Shown here piece by piece: positions 8,619-18,108 of a stretch of 64,000 nucleotides of DNA. Each line of letters opens with the position of its first letter. Position 1 is the stretch's first letter. The position numbers were made by a program, and so were the translations under genes. The notes beneath the pieces were generated by a model, which saw only the letters and a list, made by a program, of their open reading frames with translations, made no database searches and was not told the DNA's origin. Source of the stretch: Thioflexithrix psekupsensis (GTDB lineage Bacteria > Pseudomonadota > Gammaproteobacteria > Beggiatoales > Beggiatoaceae); assembly GCF_002149925.1 (NCBI RefSeq), contig NZ_MSLT01000006.1, positions 248,001 through 312,000 on the forward strand, given 5' to 3'.

Positions 8619-11222
8619 ATGAGTGTGAAACGACATTTTCTGAGATTGGTTCGGCTCAGTTTTTACATGGCCTTGTTGATGGTGCTGCTGGTGGCGGTGG
8701 GTGTTGCGGTGATTTACGTGCATTTTATGCCGCAATTGCCTTCGACAGACAGCTTGCGCGAGGTGCAATTGCAAGTGCCGTTGCGTGTTTACACTAAGGA
8801 TAAAAAGTTAATTGCCGAATTTGGGGAACAACGGCGTATGCCATTGCAAGCCCAGCAAATTCCTCAAACCATGATTAATGCCGTATTGGCCGCAGAGGAC
8901 AGTCGTTTTTTTGAACATCGCGGAGTCGATGTCAAAGGCTTAACCCGTGCCGCGGTTAATCTACTTTCTACGGGCGAATTGTCGCAAGGTGGAAGTACCA
9001 TCACCATGCAGGTGGCACGAAACTTTTTTTTAACGCCTGAAAAAAAATTCGTGCGTAAAATAAGAGAAATCTTATTAGCCATTAAAATTGAAACTGAATT
9101 AAGCAAAGAAGATATTTTAGAACTGTATTTAAATAAAATCTTTTTCGGTCATCGGGCTTATGGGATTGGCGCGGCCGCTCAAGTGTATTATGGACGTTCG
9201 ATTGAGGACTTGAGTTTGCCCGAATATGCCATGTTGGCGGGTATTCCAAAAGCACCCTCCAGCAATAACCCCGTTAGTAATCCAGAACGTGCCATGCAGC
9301 GGCGCAATTACATTTTGCGGCGCATGATGGAATTGGAATATATTACTCAAGCAGAGTATGAAAACGCCATAAAAGCTCCCATGACCGCGAGTTTACGTCG
9401 CACGGTGATGGAATCAGAATCTTCTTACGTGGCTGAAATGGTGCGCGCTTACATGCAAACGCATTACGAAGATGCTTATACGGGCGGGTATCGTGTTTAC
9501 ACGACCATCACCACCCCGCTGCAAGAAGCCGCCAATCAAGCCCTGCGCAAGTCTCTGTACACGTACACCGAACGTTACGGTTATGGGGGCGTACTGGATA
9601 AAGTGACGCTGCCTGCGGAAAATGTGGAAGCCTTCGCTGAAAAAACCTTGGCCAATTACCCGCGTTATGCCGATTTATATCCCAGTTTAGTGTTGGCCGT
9701 GGAAAATAATACAGCCACAGCCTATCACGCCCAAGCGGGACGTTTTACTTTATCGTGGGACAATTTGAATTGGGCGCGACGTTACGCGGGCGAAAATCGC
9801 ATTAATCCCTCTCCGCGTCGTGTGACAGATGTAGTCAATGTGGGCGATGTGATTTATGTGCGGCCGGTGAAGGGGAAAGTGGCACCGCCGGCCTTACGCG
9901 AAGCCGACGAAGTAGAAGTAGAAGAAGCCCAACCCACAGACCCGGTAACATGGCGATTGGCCGAAGTGCCGCGTATTCAAGGCGCATTGGTTGCCCTCAA
10001 TCCCAATGATGGCGCAGTGATTGCGTTGGTGGGTGGTTTTGATTTTTATCACAGTAAGTTCAATCGCGTGGTACAAGCCCTACGTCAACCCGGTTCCAAT
10101 TTTAAACCGTTTATCTATTCGGCGGCTTTGGAAAACGGTTATCACCCTGCCACCATGATCAATGACTCGCCGTTGGTATACAAAGTGGGCAATAAAATTT
10201 GGAAACCTGAAAATTATAGTCATCGTTTCTATGGCCCAACCAGTTTTCGTAAGGCCTTAACTTATTCCCGCAATTTGGTGTCTATTCGTATTTTAGAAAA
10301 AATAGGTGTGGACACGGCTATCGATTACGTGGTGAATTTCGGTTTTAAACGCGAGCGCATTCCTAAGAATTTAACCATTGCTTTAGGCACGGGAGAAATT
10401 ACGCCGATGGAGTTAGCGCGGGCTTATGCGGTGTTTGCCAATGGGGGATTTTTAATTGAGCCTTACGTGGTGTCGCACATTGAAGATTACAATGGTAAAG
10501 TGGTTTATCAGGCCAATCCCTTAGTGGTCTGTCACAGTTGCGAGGTGGAGGCGGTACAAGTCACACAAGAAGCAGAACCCTCCACATCTCCCCCGCCCAG
10601 CACTAAACCAGTCAGTCGGGAAGAAGCAGAATTAAATGCGTTGGCTGAATTTTCTGTTCCCACCGAAAGCGGAACATCCCCCACAACCCGTTATGCACCG
10701 CGGGCGATTCGTCCTCAAAACGCTTGGCTAATGACATCGATTTTGCAAGATGTGATTTCACAAGGCACAGCCGCCCAAGCTAAACGCACCTTCACTGAGC
10801 GCAGCGATTTGGCCGGCAAAACGGGAACAACCAATGGGCCAAATGATGCGTGGTTTTCAGGTTACATGCCCGACATCGTCGCTACGGCATGGGTAGGCTT
10901 TGATCAACCCCGTCCGCTGGGAAAAACGGAGACTGGTGGACGTGCTGCACTGCCCATGTGGATTGAGTTTATGAAAACAGCCCTGCAACAATGGCCAGAG
11001 CGTCCCGTAGAAAAACCTGCGGGGCTGGTCACTGTCCAGATCGATCCCCGCACGGGACTGCTCGCTCGTCCGGGGCAAGCAGGGTCTCGATCAGAAACAT
11101 TTTTTACCGAAGCCGTGCCAAAACGCCGTGCACCCGCAGCGGCCAGTTCTTCGACTTGGAGCAGCGGTCAAGGCAGTGGCACCAGTTCACCGCCGCAAAC
11201 CCAAAGTCAAATGTTATGGTGA
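8619..11222 (+). CDS. mrcA: Penicillin-binding protein 1A (bifunctional murein synthase)
   Basis: 867 residues. A single N-terminal membrane anchor (~14-36) is followed by a family 51 glycosyltransferase domain (catalytic Glu93 in AAEDSRFFEH; GGSTITMQVARN), an OB-like insert, and the transpeptidase domain with S493-N-F-K496, S550-R-N552 and K734-T-G. It polymerises lipid II glycan strands and crosslinks the peptides on the periplasmic side. The C-terminal ~40 residues are a low-complexity Ser/Pro/Gln tail. ATG 8619 follows an AAGGG. The gene is convergent with malQ, 22 bases between stops. Confidence 0.96.
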   Translation: MSVKRHFLRLVRLSFYMALLMVLLVAVGVAVIYVHFMPQLPSTDSLREVQLQVPLRVYTKDKKLIAEFGEQRRMPLQAQQIPQTMINAVLAAEDSRFFEHRGVDVKGLTRAAVNLLSTGELSQGGSTITMQVARNFFLTPEKKFVRKIREILLAIKIETELSKEDILELYLNKIFFGHRAYGIGAAAQVYYGRSIEDLSLPEYAMLAGIPKAPSSNNPVSNPERAMQRRNYILRRMMELEYITQAEYENAIKAPMTASLRRTVMESESSYVAEMVRAYMQTHYEDAYTGGYRVYTTITTPLQEAANQALRKSLYTYTERYGYGGVLDKVTLPAENVEAFAEKTLANYPRYADLYPSLVLAVENNTATAYHAQAGRFTLSWDNLNWARRYAGENRINPSPRRVTDVVNVGDVIYVRPVKGKVAPPALREADEVEVEEAQPTDPVTWRLAEVPRIQGALVALNPNDGAVIALVGGFDFYHSKFNRVVQALRQPGSNFKPFIYSAALENGYHPATMINDSPLVYKVGNKIWKPENYSHRFYGPTSFRKALTYSRNLVSIRILEKIGVDTAIDYVVNFGFKRERIPKNLTIALGTGEITPMELARAYAVFANGGFLIEPYVVSHIEDYNGKVVYQANPLVVCHSCEVEAVQVTQEAEPSTSPPPSTKPVSREEAELNALAEFSVPTESGTSPTTRYAPRAIRPQNAWLMTSILQDVISQGTAAQAKRTFTERSDLAGKTGTTNGPNDAWFSGYMPDIVATAWVGFDQPRPLGKTETGGRAALPMWIEFMKTALQQWPERPVEKPAGLVTVQIDPRTGLLARPGQAGSRSETFFTEAVPKRRAPAAASSSTWSSGQGSGTSSPPQTQSQMLW

Positions 11223-11244
11223 TACAATATAAAACAATAGGGGC

Positions 11245-12771
11245 TTATTCGGTTTTAACTTTTTTGTGTTTTTTGCGTCCGAATCGTTCATAGGTTTTTG
11301 ACAACAGGGACAAATGTTGAGCCACTTCAGGGGTCAACGCCGCGGCGGTGAATCGCCAGCCCCACTGCTGTGACGTGGTGGTGCCGGGGCGATTCATTCG
11401 TGCGTCTTCGCCCAAATTCAGCACATCTTGCAACGGCACAATCGCTATACGCGCCACAGAAGCCCATGCCAAACGCATCAATTCCCCACTGGCCGCATCG
11501 CCCATAAAAAAACGCCCAGTATAACGACGTAAACGGGCGCGGTCAGGTTCGGATAATTCACTTTCAAACCATGCTCTTGTTGTATTATTATCATGCGTTC
11601 CCGTGTAAACTACGGCATTGACTTCATAATTATGCGGTAAGAAATCGGTGGCTTCATCATCAAAAAAAGCAAATTGCAATACTTTCATACCGGGAAAACC
11701 ACAATGACGGCGCAATGCTTCCACTTCGGGCGTAATCACGCCTAAATCCTCGGCAATGATCGGTAATTGACCCAAATAACGCGCCACGGTATCGAAAAAA
11801 TCCGCTTTCGGCCCATCTACCCAACAGCCATTGACAGCCGTCTCTTCTGAGGCGGGAATTTCCCAGTGCTGCTCAAAACCGCGAAAATGATCAATACGCA
11901 CCCAATCCGCCAACTCAAATAAGCTGCTAAAACGAGCGCGCCACCACGCATAATCATCTTGTGCCATGCGCGCCCAATCATAAATCGGATTCCCCCAACG
12001 TTGTCCCGTTTCACTAAAATAATCGGGAGGAACACCCGCAATCACTGTGGGTTGACCGCCTGCGTCTAGTTTGAACAATTCTGGATTTGCCCACACATCC
12101 GCACTGTCATAAGCCACAAAAATGGGTAAATCACCAATAATATCAATATGATTTTCGTTAGCGTATTGTTTTAAGGCTGTCCATTGTTGAAAAAATTGGA
12201 ATTGTAAAAAGGCATGAAATTCGATTTCATTGGAATGATCGTGTCGAAATTGTTGCAAGGCAGCGGGGTCGCGTTGTGCAAAAGCACGTGGCCATTCGTG
12301 CCAACTTTTTTCTTGATGGACGGATTTTAGTGCGGCAAATAAGGTGTAAGTGTCTAACCACGGTTGTTTTTGGGCAAAAGTGGCGAAAGCGGTGTGTTGT
12401 TCTGGGGTGGCATGTTGCAAAAATCCTTGATAGGCTTGGCGCAGCCAGCGCATTTTTTGCTCAATGACACGGGCAAAATCAACTTGATGTGCGTTTGTAA
12501 GGCCATCGACTGCGTCACTGAATTCGGGTAGAAAGCCTTGTTGTTGTAAACGCTGGATACTGATCAGCAATGGATTACCCGCAAAAGCCGATAAACATTG
12601 ATAAGGTGAATTACCAAATGACGTTGGACCCAGAGGTAAAACTTGCCATAATGTTTGCCCTGATTTGGCTAAAAAATCAACAAATTGAAAGGCTTGATCG
12701 CCTAACTCTCCGATTCCATACCGTCCGGGCAGAGAGGTTGGATGTAATATAATGCCAGAATAACGTCCCAT
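11245..12771 (-). CDS. malQ: 4-alpha-glucanotransferase (amylomaltase, GH77)
   Basis: About 508 residues from MGRYSGIILHPTSLPGRYG, the conserved beginning of the ~500-residue GH77 type; an open frame reaches ATG 12819, adding 16 residues with no family match. Catalytic segments are present: RIDHFRGFEQ (nucleophile Asp), PIIAEDLGVITPEV (acid/base Glu) and YTGTHDNNTTRAW (third Asp). It transfers alpha-1,4-glucan segments between chains in cytoplasmic glycogen or maltodextrin metabolism. No other glycogen genes are adjacent. It diverges from the hypothetical membrane protein at 12867. Confidence 0.94.
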   Translation of the reverse strand: MGRYSGIILHPTSLPGRYGIGELGDQAFQFVDFLAKSGQTLWQVLPLGPTSFGNSPYQCLSAFAGNPLLISIQRLQQQGFLPEFSDAVDGLTNAHQVDFARVIEQKMRWLRQAYQGFLQHATPEQHTAFATFAQKQPWLDTYTLFAALKSVHQEKSWHEWPRAFAQRDPAALQQFRHDHSNEIEFHAFLQFQFFQQWTALKQYANENHIDIIGDLPIFVAYDSADVWANPELFKLDAGGQPTVIAGVPPDYFSETGQRWGNPIYDWARMAQDDYAWWRARFSSLFELADWVRIDHFRGFEQHWEIPASEETAVNGCWVDGPKADFFDTVARYLGQLPIIAEDLGVITPEVEALRRHCGFPGMKVLQFAFFDDEATDFLPHNYEVNAVVYTGTHDNNTTRAWFESELSEPDRARLRRYTGRFFMGDAASGELMRLAWASVARIAIVPLQDVLNLGEDARMNRPGTTTSQQWGWRFTAAALTPEVAQHLSLLSKTYERFGRKKHKKVKTE

Positions 12772-12866
12772 AGCTTGAATCCCATTGGCGGTATAAATAT
12801 GTTCACAAAGAGCAAGCATAGCATGTTCAAAAACTTAATACATTCAGAAAATACAAGGTATTTTTT

Positions 12867-13637
12867 ATGCTAAGAATCATTGAAATTATTATTATTTCTG
12901 TGGCAGTGGGTGGCGCATTAGGGGTTTTATTGCATCGCGGATTAATGACGCTGATGCAAAAATCCAATCCATCGACGGCAAGTCATCCACATGAAGAACA
13001 GCCTATTATTTATGCTTCTTACGATAACGCCTTGCCCGACACAGAGGAATTATTAATCCGCCGCGAAGAATTAGCCACGCTCACCGCCATTAAAAATCCT
13101 GATCATTTATTATATCCCAAAAATTATTATTGGAAACAAGCCATTATTATGAGTACCTTGCTGATGGTGTGCTTAGGAATCACGGATTATTTCAGTATGG
13201 ACAATTGGCTTTATATTGTTTTACCATTATTGAGTAGTTTAATTTTAGCGTTATTACAGATTAAGCAAGATAAACAAATTATTCGTTATGCGACCCTGAT
13301 TGGATTATTAAAAGAAGTAAAGAATTATAATCAAATTATTCAACACATTCGCGTCTTAGATCAATTAAAAGCGGTGGGACATTCGGTACATTTGACGGAT
13401 CGCACTCGTATTATTCAAGCCTTGCATTTAACTCGCCGTGATTTGGTGCGGGCTTTAAGTACGGAACGTATTTTTCGAGAAAATCCTGAATTTGACCCTG
13501 CGCATTTTGAAATCGATTTAAGCAGCTTAGAAGCTCTGCAAGTCGATGAAAAAACAAGCGAATATAGCGCATTATTAGAGACTGCCTTAAAAGTCAGTGT
13601 GCGCTTGCAAGAAGAAATGAGAAAATTGCGCTTGTAA
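12867..13637 (+). CDS. Hypothetical inner-membrane protein, three predicted TM helices
   Basis: 256 residues, family not recognised. Hydrophobic segments lie at about residues 4-24, 91-108 and 113-132. Between the first and second is a ~65-residue acidic loop, and the last ~120 residues are a hydrophilic, probably helical domain (LIGLLKEVKNYNQIIQHIRVLDQLKAVG... ending in LQEEMRKLRL). It lies 49 bases upstream of the giant ABC exporter on the same strand, so it may be part of the same transcript and act as an accessory to it, but nothing in the sequence proves this. It does not look like an HlyD-type adaptor. Confidence 0.6.
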   Translation: MLRIIEIIIISVAVGGALGVLLHRGLMTLMQKSNPSTASHPHEEQPIIYASYDNALPDTEELLIRREELATLTAIKNPDHLLYPKNYYWKQAIIMSTLLMVCLGITDYFSMDNWLYIVLPLLSSLILALLQIKQDKQIIRYATLIGLLKEVKNYNQIIQHIRVLDQLKAVGHSVHLTDRTRIIQALHLTRRDLVRALSTERIFRENPEFDPAHFEIDLSSLEALQVDEKTSEYSALLETALKVSVRLQEEMRKLRL

Positions 13638-13686
13638 ATCGTTACGCAAAAATAATACTCTTCCCTTATTTTTAAAGGCTGATCCT

Positions 13687-16600
13687 GTGCCGTTGCACTC
13701 CCTATTCCGTCCATCCGCTCTACGTCATCATCACGCTCCAGAACCGTTGGATCAACCACTCATCGTCACTGCCCCCCGTCATTGGTGGCGGATTTTGTTG
13801 CCGAAGATGCCAGAGATTGGGCGAAAAGATCGCGTTCAAACGCCCACTTTATTGCAAATGGAAACGGCCGAATGTGGCGCGGTGGCGTTGGCTATTGTGT
13901 TGGCTTATCACGGGCGACATGTTCCCATCGAAACGTTACGCAATGAATGTGGTATTAACCGCGACGGCAGCAAAGCCAGTCATTTAATCCACGTCGCCCG
14001 AAGCTACGGACTACGCGCCAAAGGTTATCGCCGTGAACCCGCACAATTACAGCAAATGCACTTGCCATTGATCGCTTTTTGGCGATTTAACCATTTTTTG
14101 GTGATCGAAGGTTTTGGCAACCATTGCGTGTATCTCAACGATCCCGCCAGCGGACGGCGCACAATCACCGCACAAGAATTTGATACCGATTTTACAGGCG
14201 TTGTACTGGAATTTATTCCCAGTCCTACCTTTACCCGCAGTGAGAATAAACCCAGTTTATTGAATCGCTTGGGACAACGTTTGTGGACGCATTGGCGAAC
14301 ATTGTTGGGTTTGGGCGTGTTTGGGCTGGTGCTACTGCCTTTACAGGTGGCGATGCCTGTATTATTACAACTGTTTATCGATCAATATTGGCTGGCACAA
14401 CAAACGGATGGGCTGTTTTTGCTACTGATCGGTATGTTGTTGGCTGCTGTATTGCGCATGGGCTTCACTTGGGGACAAACACAAGGCCTTAACCGTTTCC
14501 AAACCCATTTAAATGTGACGTGGTCAGGACAGTTTTTATGGCATGTGTTGCGTTTGCCACTGCACTTTTATCGACAACGATCCGCCGGTGATATTCTCCA
14601 GAGAGTGGCGTTAAATCAACGGCTGGCCGCTTTGTTGGCCGGAGAAACTTTAGCGGGTGTGCTGGCTTTATTCATGGCAGTGGCTTACGCGCTGGTGATG
14701 CTCACCTTTGATACGCTGATTGCATTACTCACTTTTGGCGTTGTTTTGCTGAATGGGGCGTTGTTGCATTGGCTGACACGCCGTCATACTGAGTGCAGCC
14801 CGCCCACGGCGTTGGCACAAAGTCGTTGGCAGGGAAATGCCTTAAATGGTTTGTATTCGATTGAATCGATTAAAGCCGCAGGTCATGAAGCTCATTTTTT
14901 CACCCGTTGGAGCAGTTTACACGCCACCGTTCTCAATGCACAACAACAGTGGCGTAACAGTATTTTATTACTCAGTACCTTGCCCAGTTTGCTGTATGTT
15001 TTGTTGAGTATTGGCATTTTGCTTGTGGGGGGATTGAGTATGATGGACGGTACGCTGACTTTGGGCGCATTGGTGGCCGTGCAAAGTCTCGCCATGAGTT
15101 TGAGTGGTGCGATTCATCGGGTATTTGATACGCTCGGCAATGTTCAGGCATTAAGCGGAGATGTACAACGTCTTGATGATGTGTTGACCCACGCCACGGA
15201 TCCCTTATTGACAGAAACGCCCAGCCAATCTGATACGCCATTATCGGGTGCGATTGAACTGCGTCAAGTGAGTTTTAAATTTGGCGCATTAGCCCCGCCA
15301 ATATTACATAATCTGAATGCCCGTCTAACGGCCGGCCAACATATTGCCTTAGTCGGCATGTCGGGCAGTGGTAAATCAACGTTGGCGCATTTACTTGCGG
15401 GCTTGTATCTGCCTGATCACGGTGAAATTTTTTTTGATGGTCGTCGTCGTGCCGATATTTCCCGCGCCGCGTTTAATAAAGCGGTGGCTTTGGTGGATCA
15501 AGATGGTGGTATTTTTGCGGGCAGTATCCGCGATAATTTGATTTTGTGGCAATCAGATATTACCGAAGCAGACATGATCCAAGCGGCACGCGATGCCTGT
15601 CTTCATGAGTGGATTGAATCGCGTACGGGCGGTTATGACCATGTGTTGCTAGAAAATGGCAGTAATCTCAGTGGAGGCGAATGGCAACGCTTGGAAATCG
15701 CTCGCGCTTTGACGCGCAATCCCACCATTTTAATTCTTGATGAAGCCACGCGCATGTTGGACATCACCACCGAACAACGTATTTATGCCCATTTACGACG
15801 ACGCGGTTGTACTTGTTTTATTCTCAGCCATCGTTTATCGACGTTACGGGATTGCGATGAAATTTGGGTGTTGGAAGCGGGGAAAATTGTGCAACGCGGC
15901 CATCATACTTCCCTATTGGCACAAGAAGGCGCGTATCAACGGTTGATGGCTGATGCTCAACATCACGCCATTGCTCAGGATGCGATTGAAACCCCTACAT
16001 TATTAGAATTGCCATCAGAATCTGAAGCATCTGCCTTAGAAATAGACTCACCGCATAGATTTACCTCACCATCAGAATTACAACATGTGTGGGCGGCGTG
16101 CCAAATTTTAGGCCAGCACAACGGATTGACTTTTAACGCGCCATTGGAAAATACAACTCATCCCTTAGCCCATATTGCGGCCGATGTGCCACAGCGTCAA
16201 GTGCGTTTAGAGGAAAATTGGTGGCAACAAGACAGTGGTGATTTGCTGGCTTTTAATCGCATAGACCATCGCCCATACGCGCTGCTTCGTCATTACGGCA
16301 AATATGTGGCACACGATCCACAACATCAGACCACACATGCTGTTAATGCTGCTTTTGCCGCGTTACTAAAACCTAAAGCGTTGATGTTTTACCGTCCTTT
16401 GCCATCGCATCCTGTGGGTTTAGTGGATTTATTGCGTTTTGCGCTGCGTGGGCAATCGGTGGCGGCTGCGATTTTAATTGTAATCAGTGTGTTGACGGCG
16501 GGATTAGGTTTGTTAATGCCGTGGGCAATGGGACATTTGATTGAAAACTTATTACCTACAGGGAATCAACGTCAATTGTTGTTTCTGGCATTGGGATTAA

Positions 16601-18108
16601 GCAGTATTGCAATAGGAACGTGGTTATTGGGTTTGTATCAGCACTTTGTCTCACAACGTATGGGCGTATGGATGGACGTGGCCACGCACAGCGCGGCATG
16701 GGATCGTTTATTAAAATTACCTGCGGGATTTTTTCGCCATTACAGCGCGGGCGATTTGGCCGCTCGTATCAATGGGATCGCGGCTATTCGCCAGCGGTTA
16801 AGCGGTGCGATGTTGACGGGATTATTACACGGATTATTTGTTGTATTCACCGTAATGTTGATGGCCGCATACAGTGTGCCGTTGACGCTGTTGGCAGTGG
16901 GAATGGTTAGCGTTGCCGTGGCAATCACTTTGGCCGGCGGAATGCGCATTGTTAAATATGAACGCGAAGTCAGTGAACAAGCCGGCCATTTGTCTGGATT
17001 ATTGCTGCAATGGCTTAATGGTATCACAAAATTGCGCAGCAGTGGCACGGAAAATCGGGCTTTCGCGCAATGGCACACGGCCTTTACCCGCCAACAAACC
17101 TGTGCCTTACAAGCCGCCACGTGGCGTAATAGTCTACAATCGGTAATGGGATTGTTGACCTTATTGAGTTTGGTGGCGATTGTGGCTGCGGTGAGTGTGT
17201 GGGGTTGGGCGACGCATTTGACCACCAGTCAATTTTTTGTGTTTAACGCGGCTTTTGCTGTGTTGACGGGGTCAATGTTGAGTTTGACTTATGTGGGTTT
17301 GGGGTTGTTGTCTGTTATTCCGTGGTACGAGCGGGCGCAGACCATTTTACACGCGTCTTTGGAGCGACGCGGTGGATTATCTGTGAAATTAGACGGCAGT
17401 ATTGATATTGAACGGGTATATTTTGCTTATCAGGCTGATCAATCGCCCATCGTACGCGATTTGACGGTGCATATTGACCCCGGTGAATGGGTGGCGATTG
17501 TGGGCGCGTCGGGTTGTGGTAAAACAACTTTATTGCGTCTGTTGCTGGGTTTTGAACAGCCTACAAGTGGCTGTATTCGTTATAATGGTTATGATTTGAC
17601 AACGATTGATGTGGCAGAATTACGCCGTCAACTCGGTGTAGTTTTACAAAATGGTCAATTGGTGGAAGGGGATATTGGCTCTAGTATTATCAGTGGCCGT
17701 CCGCTGACAATTGCTGATGCTTGGCAAGCGGCTCATCTCAGTGCGGTGGCAAGCGATATTGCGGCATTGCCCATGGGAATGGATACCATTTTACATGATC
17801 GGGCAGTGACTTTGTCCGGCGGCCAGCGACAACGTTTACTTTTGGCCAGAGCCTTAGCCCATCGACCACGTATTTTATTATTGGATGAAGCGACCAGTAG
17901 TCTGGATCATTTTACGCAAGCGCAAATTATGCGTCATCTGCGACAACTCCGTGTGACGACTTTGTTTATTGCGCATCGTTTGAGTACGCTGGTTGATGTG
18001 GATCGGATTTTGGTTTTAGAACAGGGGGTGATTGTTGAACAAGGCAGTTATTCTGAATTGTTGGCAAAAAAGGGAGTGTTTGCGCAATTGGTAGATAAAT
18101 CATGTTGA
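13687..18108 (+). CDS. Fused NHLM-type double ABC transporter with C39 peptidase
   Basis: 1473 residues in one frame, begun at GTG 13687. Order: C39 cysteine peptidase (Cys63 in TAECGAVA, His136 in FNHFLVI, Asp152 in LNDPASG); ABC membrane domain (~205-480); first ATPase (Walker A GMSGSGKST with K563, signature LSGGE, Walker B ILILDEATRMLD); a ~170-residue linker; second membrane domain (~930-1200); second ATPase (K1279 in GASGCGKTT, LSGGQ, LLLDEATSSLD). The halves match the two ABC proteins of NHLP/NHLM bacteriocin export, which are normally separate genes; the linker (VRLEENWWQQDSGDLL...) is typical of the N-terminus of the second. It would cleave a double-Gly-type leader and export the peptide. 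No precursor gene was found nearby. The 3' end overlaps the glycosyltransferase gene. Confidence 0.88.
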   Translation: MPLHSLFRPSALRHHHAPEPLDQPLIVTAPRHWWRILLPKMPEIGRKDRVQTPTLLQMETAECGAVALAIVLAYHGRHVPIETLRNECGINRDGSKASHLIHVARSYGLRAKGYRREPAQLQQMHLPLIAFWRFNHFLVIEGFGNHCVYLNDPASGRRTITAQEFDTDFTGVVLEFIPSPTFTRSENKPSLLNRLGQRLWTHWRTLLGLGVFGLVLLPLQVAMPVLLQLFIDQYWLAQQTDGLFLLLIGMLLAAVLRMGFTWGQTQGLNRFQTHLNVTWSGQFLWHVLRLPLHFYRQRSAGDILQRVALNQRLAALLAGETLAGVLALFMAVAYALVMLTFDTLIALLTFGVVLLNGALLHWLTRRHTECSPPTALAQSRWQGNALNGLYSIESIKAAGHEAHFFTRWSSLHATVLNAQQQWRNSILLLSTLPSLLYVLLSIGILLVGGLSMMDGTLTLGALVAVQSLAMSLSGAIHRVFDTLGNVQALSGDVQRLDDVLTHATDPLLTETPSQSDTPLSGAIELRQVSFKFGALAPPILHNLNARLTAGQHIALVGMSGSGKSTLAHLLAGLYLPDHGEIFFDGRRRADISRAAFNKAVALVDQDGGIFAGSIRDNLILWQSDITEADMIQAARDACLHEWIESRTGGYDHVLLENGSNLSGGEWQRLEIARALTRNPTILILDEATRMLDITTEQRIYAHLRRRGCTCFILSHRLSTLRDCDEIWVLEAGKIVQRGHHTSLLAQEGAYQRLMADAQHHAIAQDAIETPTLLELPSESEASALEIDSPHRFTSPSELQHVWAACQILGQHNGLTFNAPLENTTHPLAHIAADVPQRQVRLEENWWQQDSGDLLAFNRIDHRPYALLRHYGKYVAHDPQHQTTHAVNAAFAALLKPKALMFYRPLPSHPVGLVDLLRFALRGQSVAAAILIVISVLTAGLGLLMPWAMGHLIENLLPTGNQRQLLFLALGLSSIAIGTWLLGLYQHFVSQRMGVWMDVATHSAAWDRLLKLPAGFFRHYSAGDLAARINGIAAIRQRLSGAMLTGLLHGLFVVFTVMLMAAYSVPLTLLAVGMVSVAVAITLAGGMRIVKYEREVSEQAGHLSGLLLQWLNGITKLRSSGTENRAFAQWHTAFTRQQTCALQAATWRNSLQSVMGLLTLLSLVAIVAAVSVWGWATHLTTSQFFVFNAAFAVLTGSMLSLTYVGLGLLSVIPWYERAQTILHASLERRGGLSVKLDGSIDIERVYFAYQADQSPIVRDLTVHIDPGEWVAIVGASGCGKTTLLRLLLGFEQPTSGCIRYNGYDLTTIDVAELRRQLGVVLQNGQLVEGDIGSSIISGRPLTIADAWQAAHLSAVASDIAALPMGMDTILHDRAVTLSGGQRQRLLLARALAHRPRILLLDEATSSLDHFTQAQIMRHLRQLRVTTLFIAHRLSTLVDVDRILVLEQGVIVEQGSYSELLAKKGVFAQLVDKSC

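Noticed and set aside
13687-18108. The double ABC protein as two genes joined by an assembly error
   Set aside because: The linker matches the natural N-terminal extension of the second NHLM ABC protein and the frame is clean; still worth confirming with long reads.
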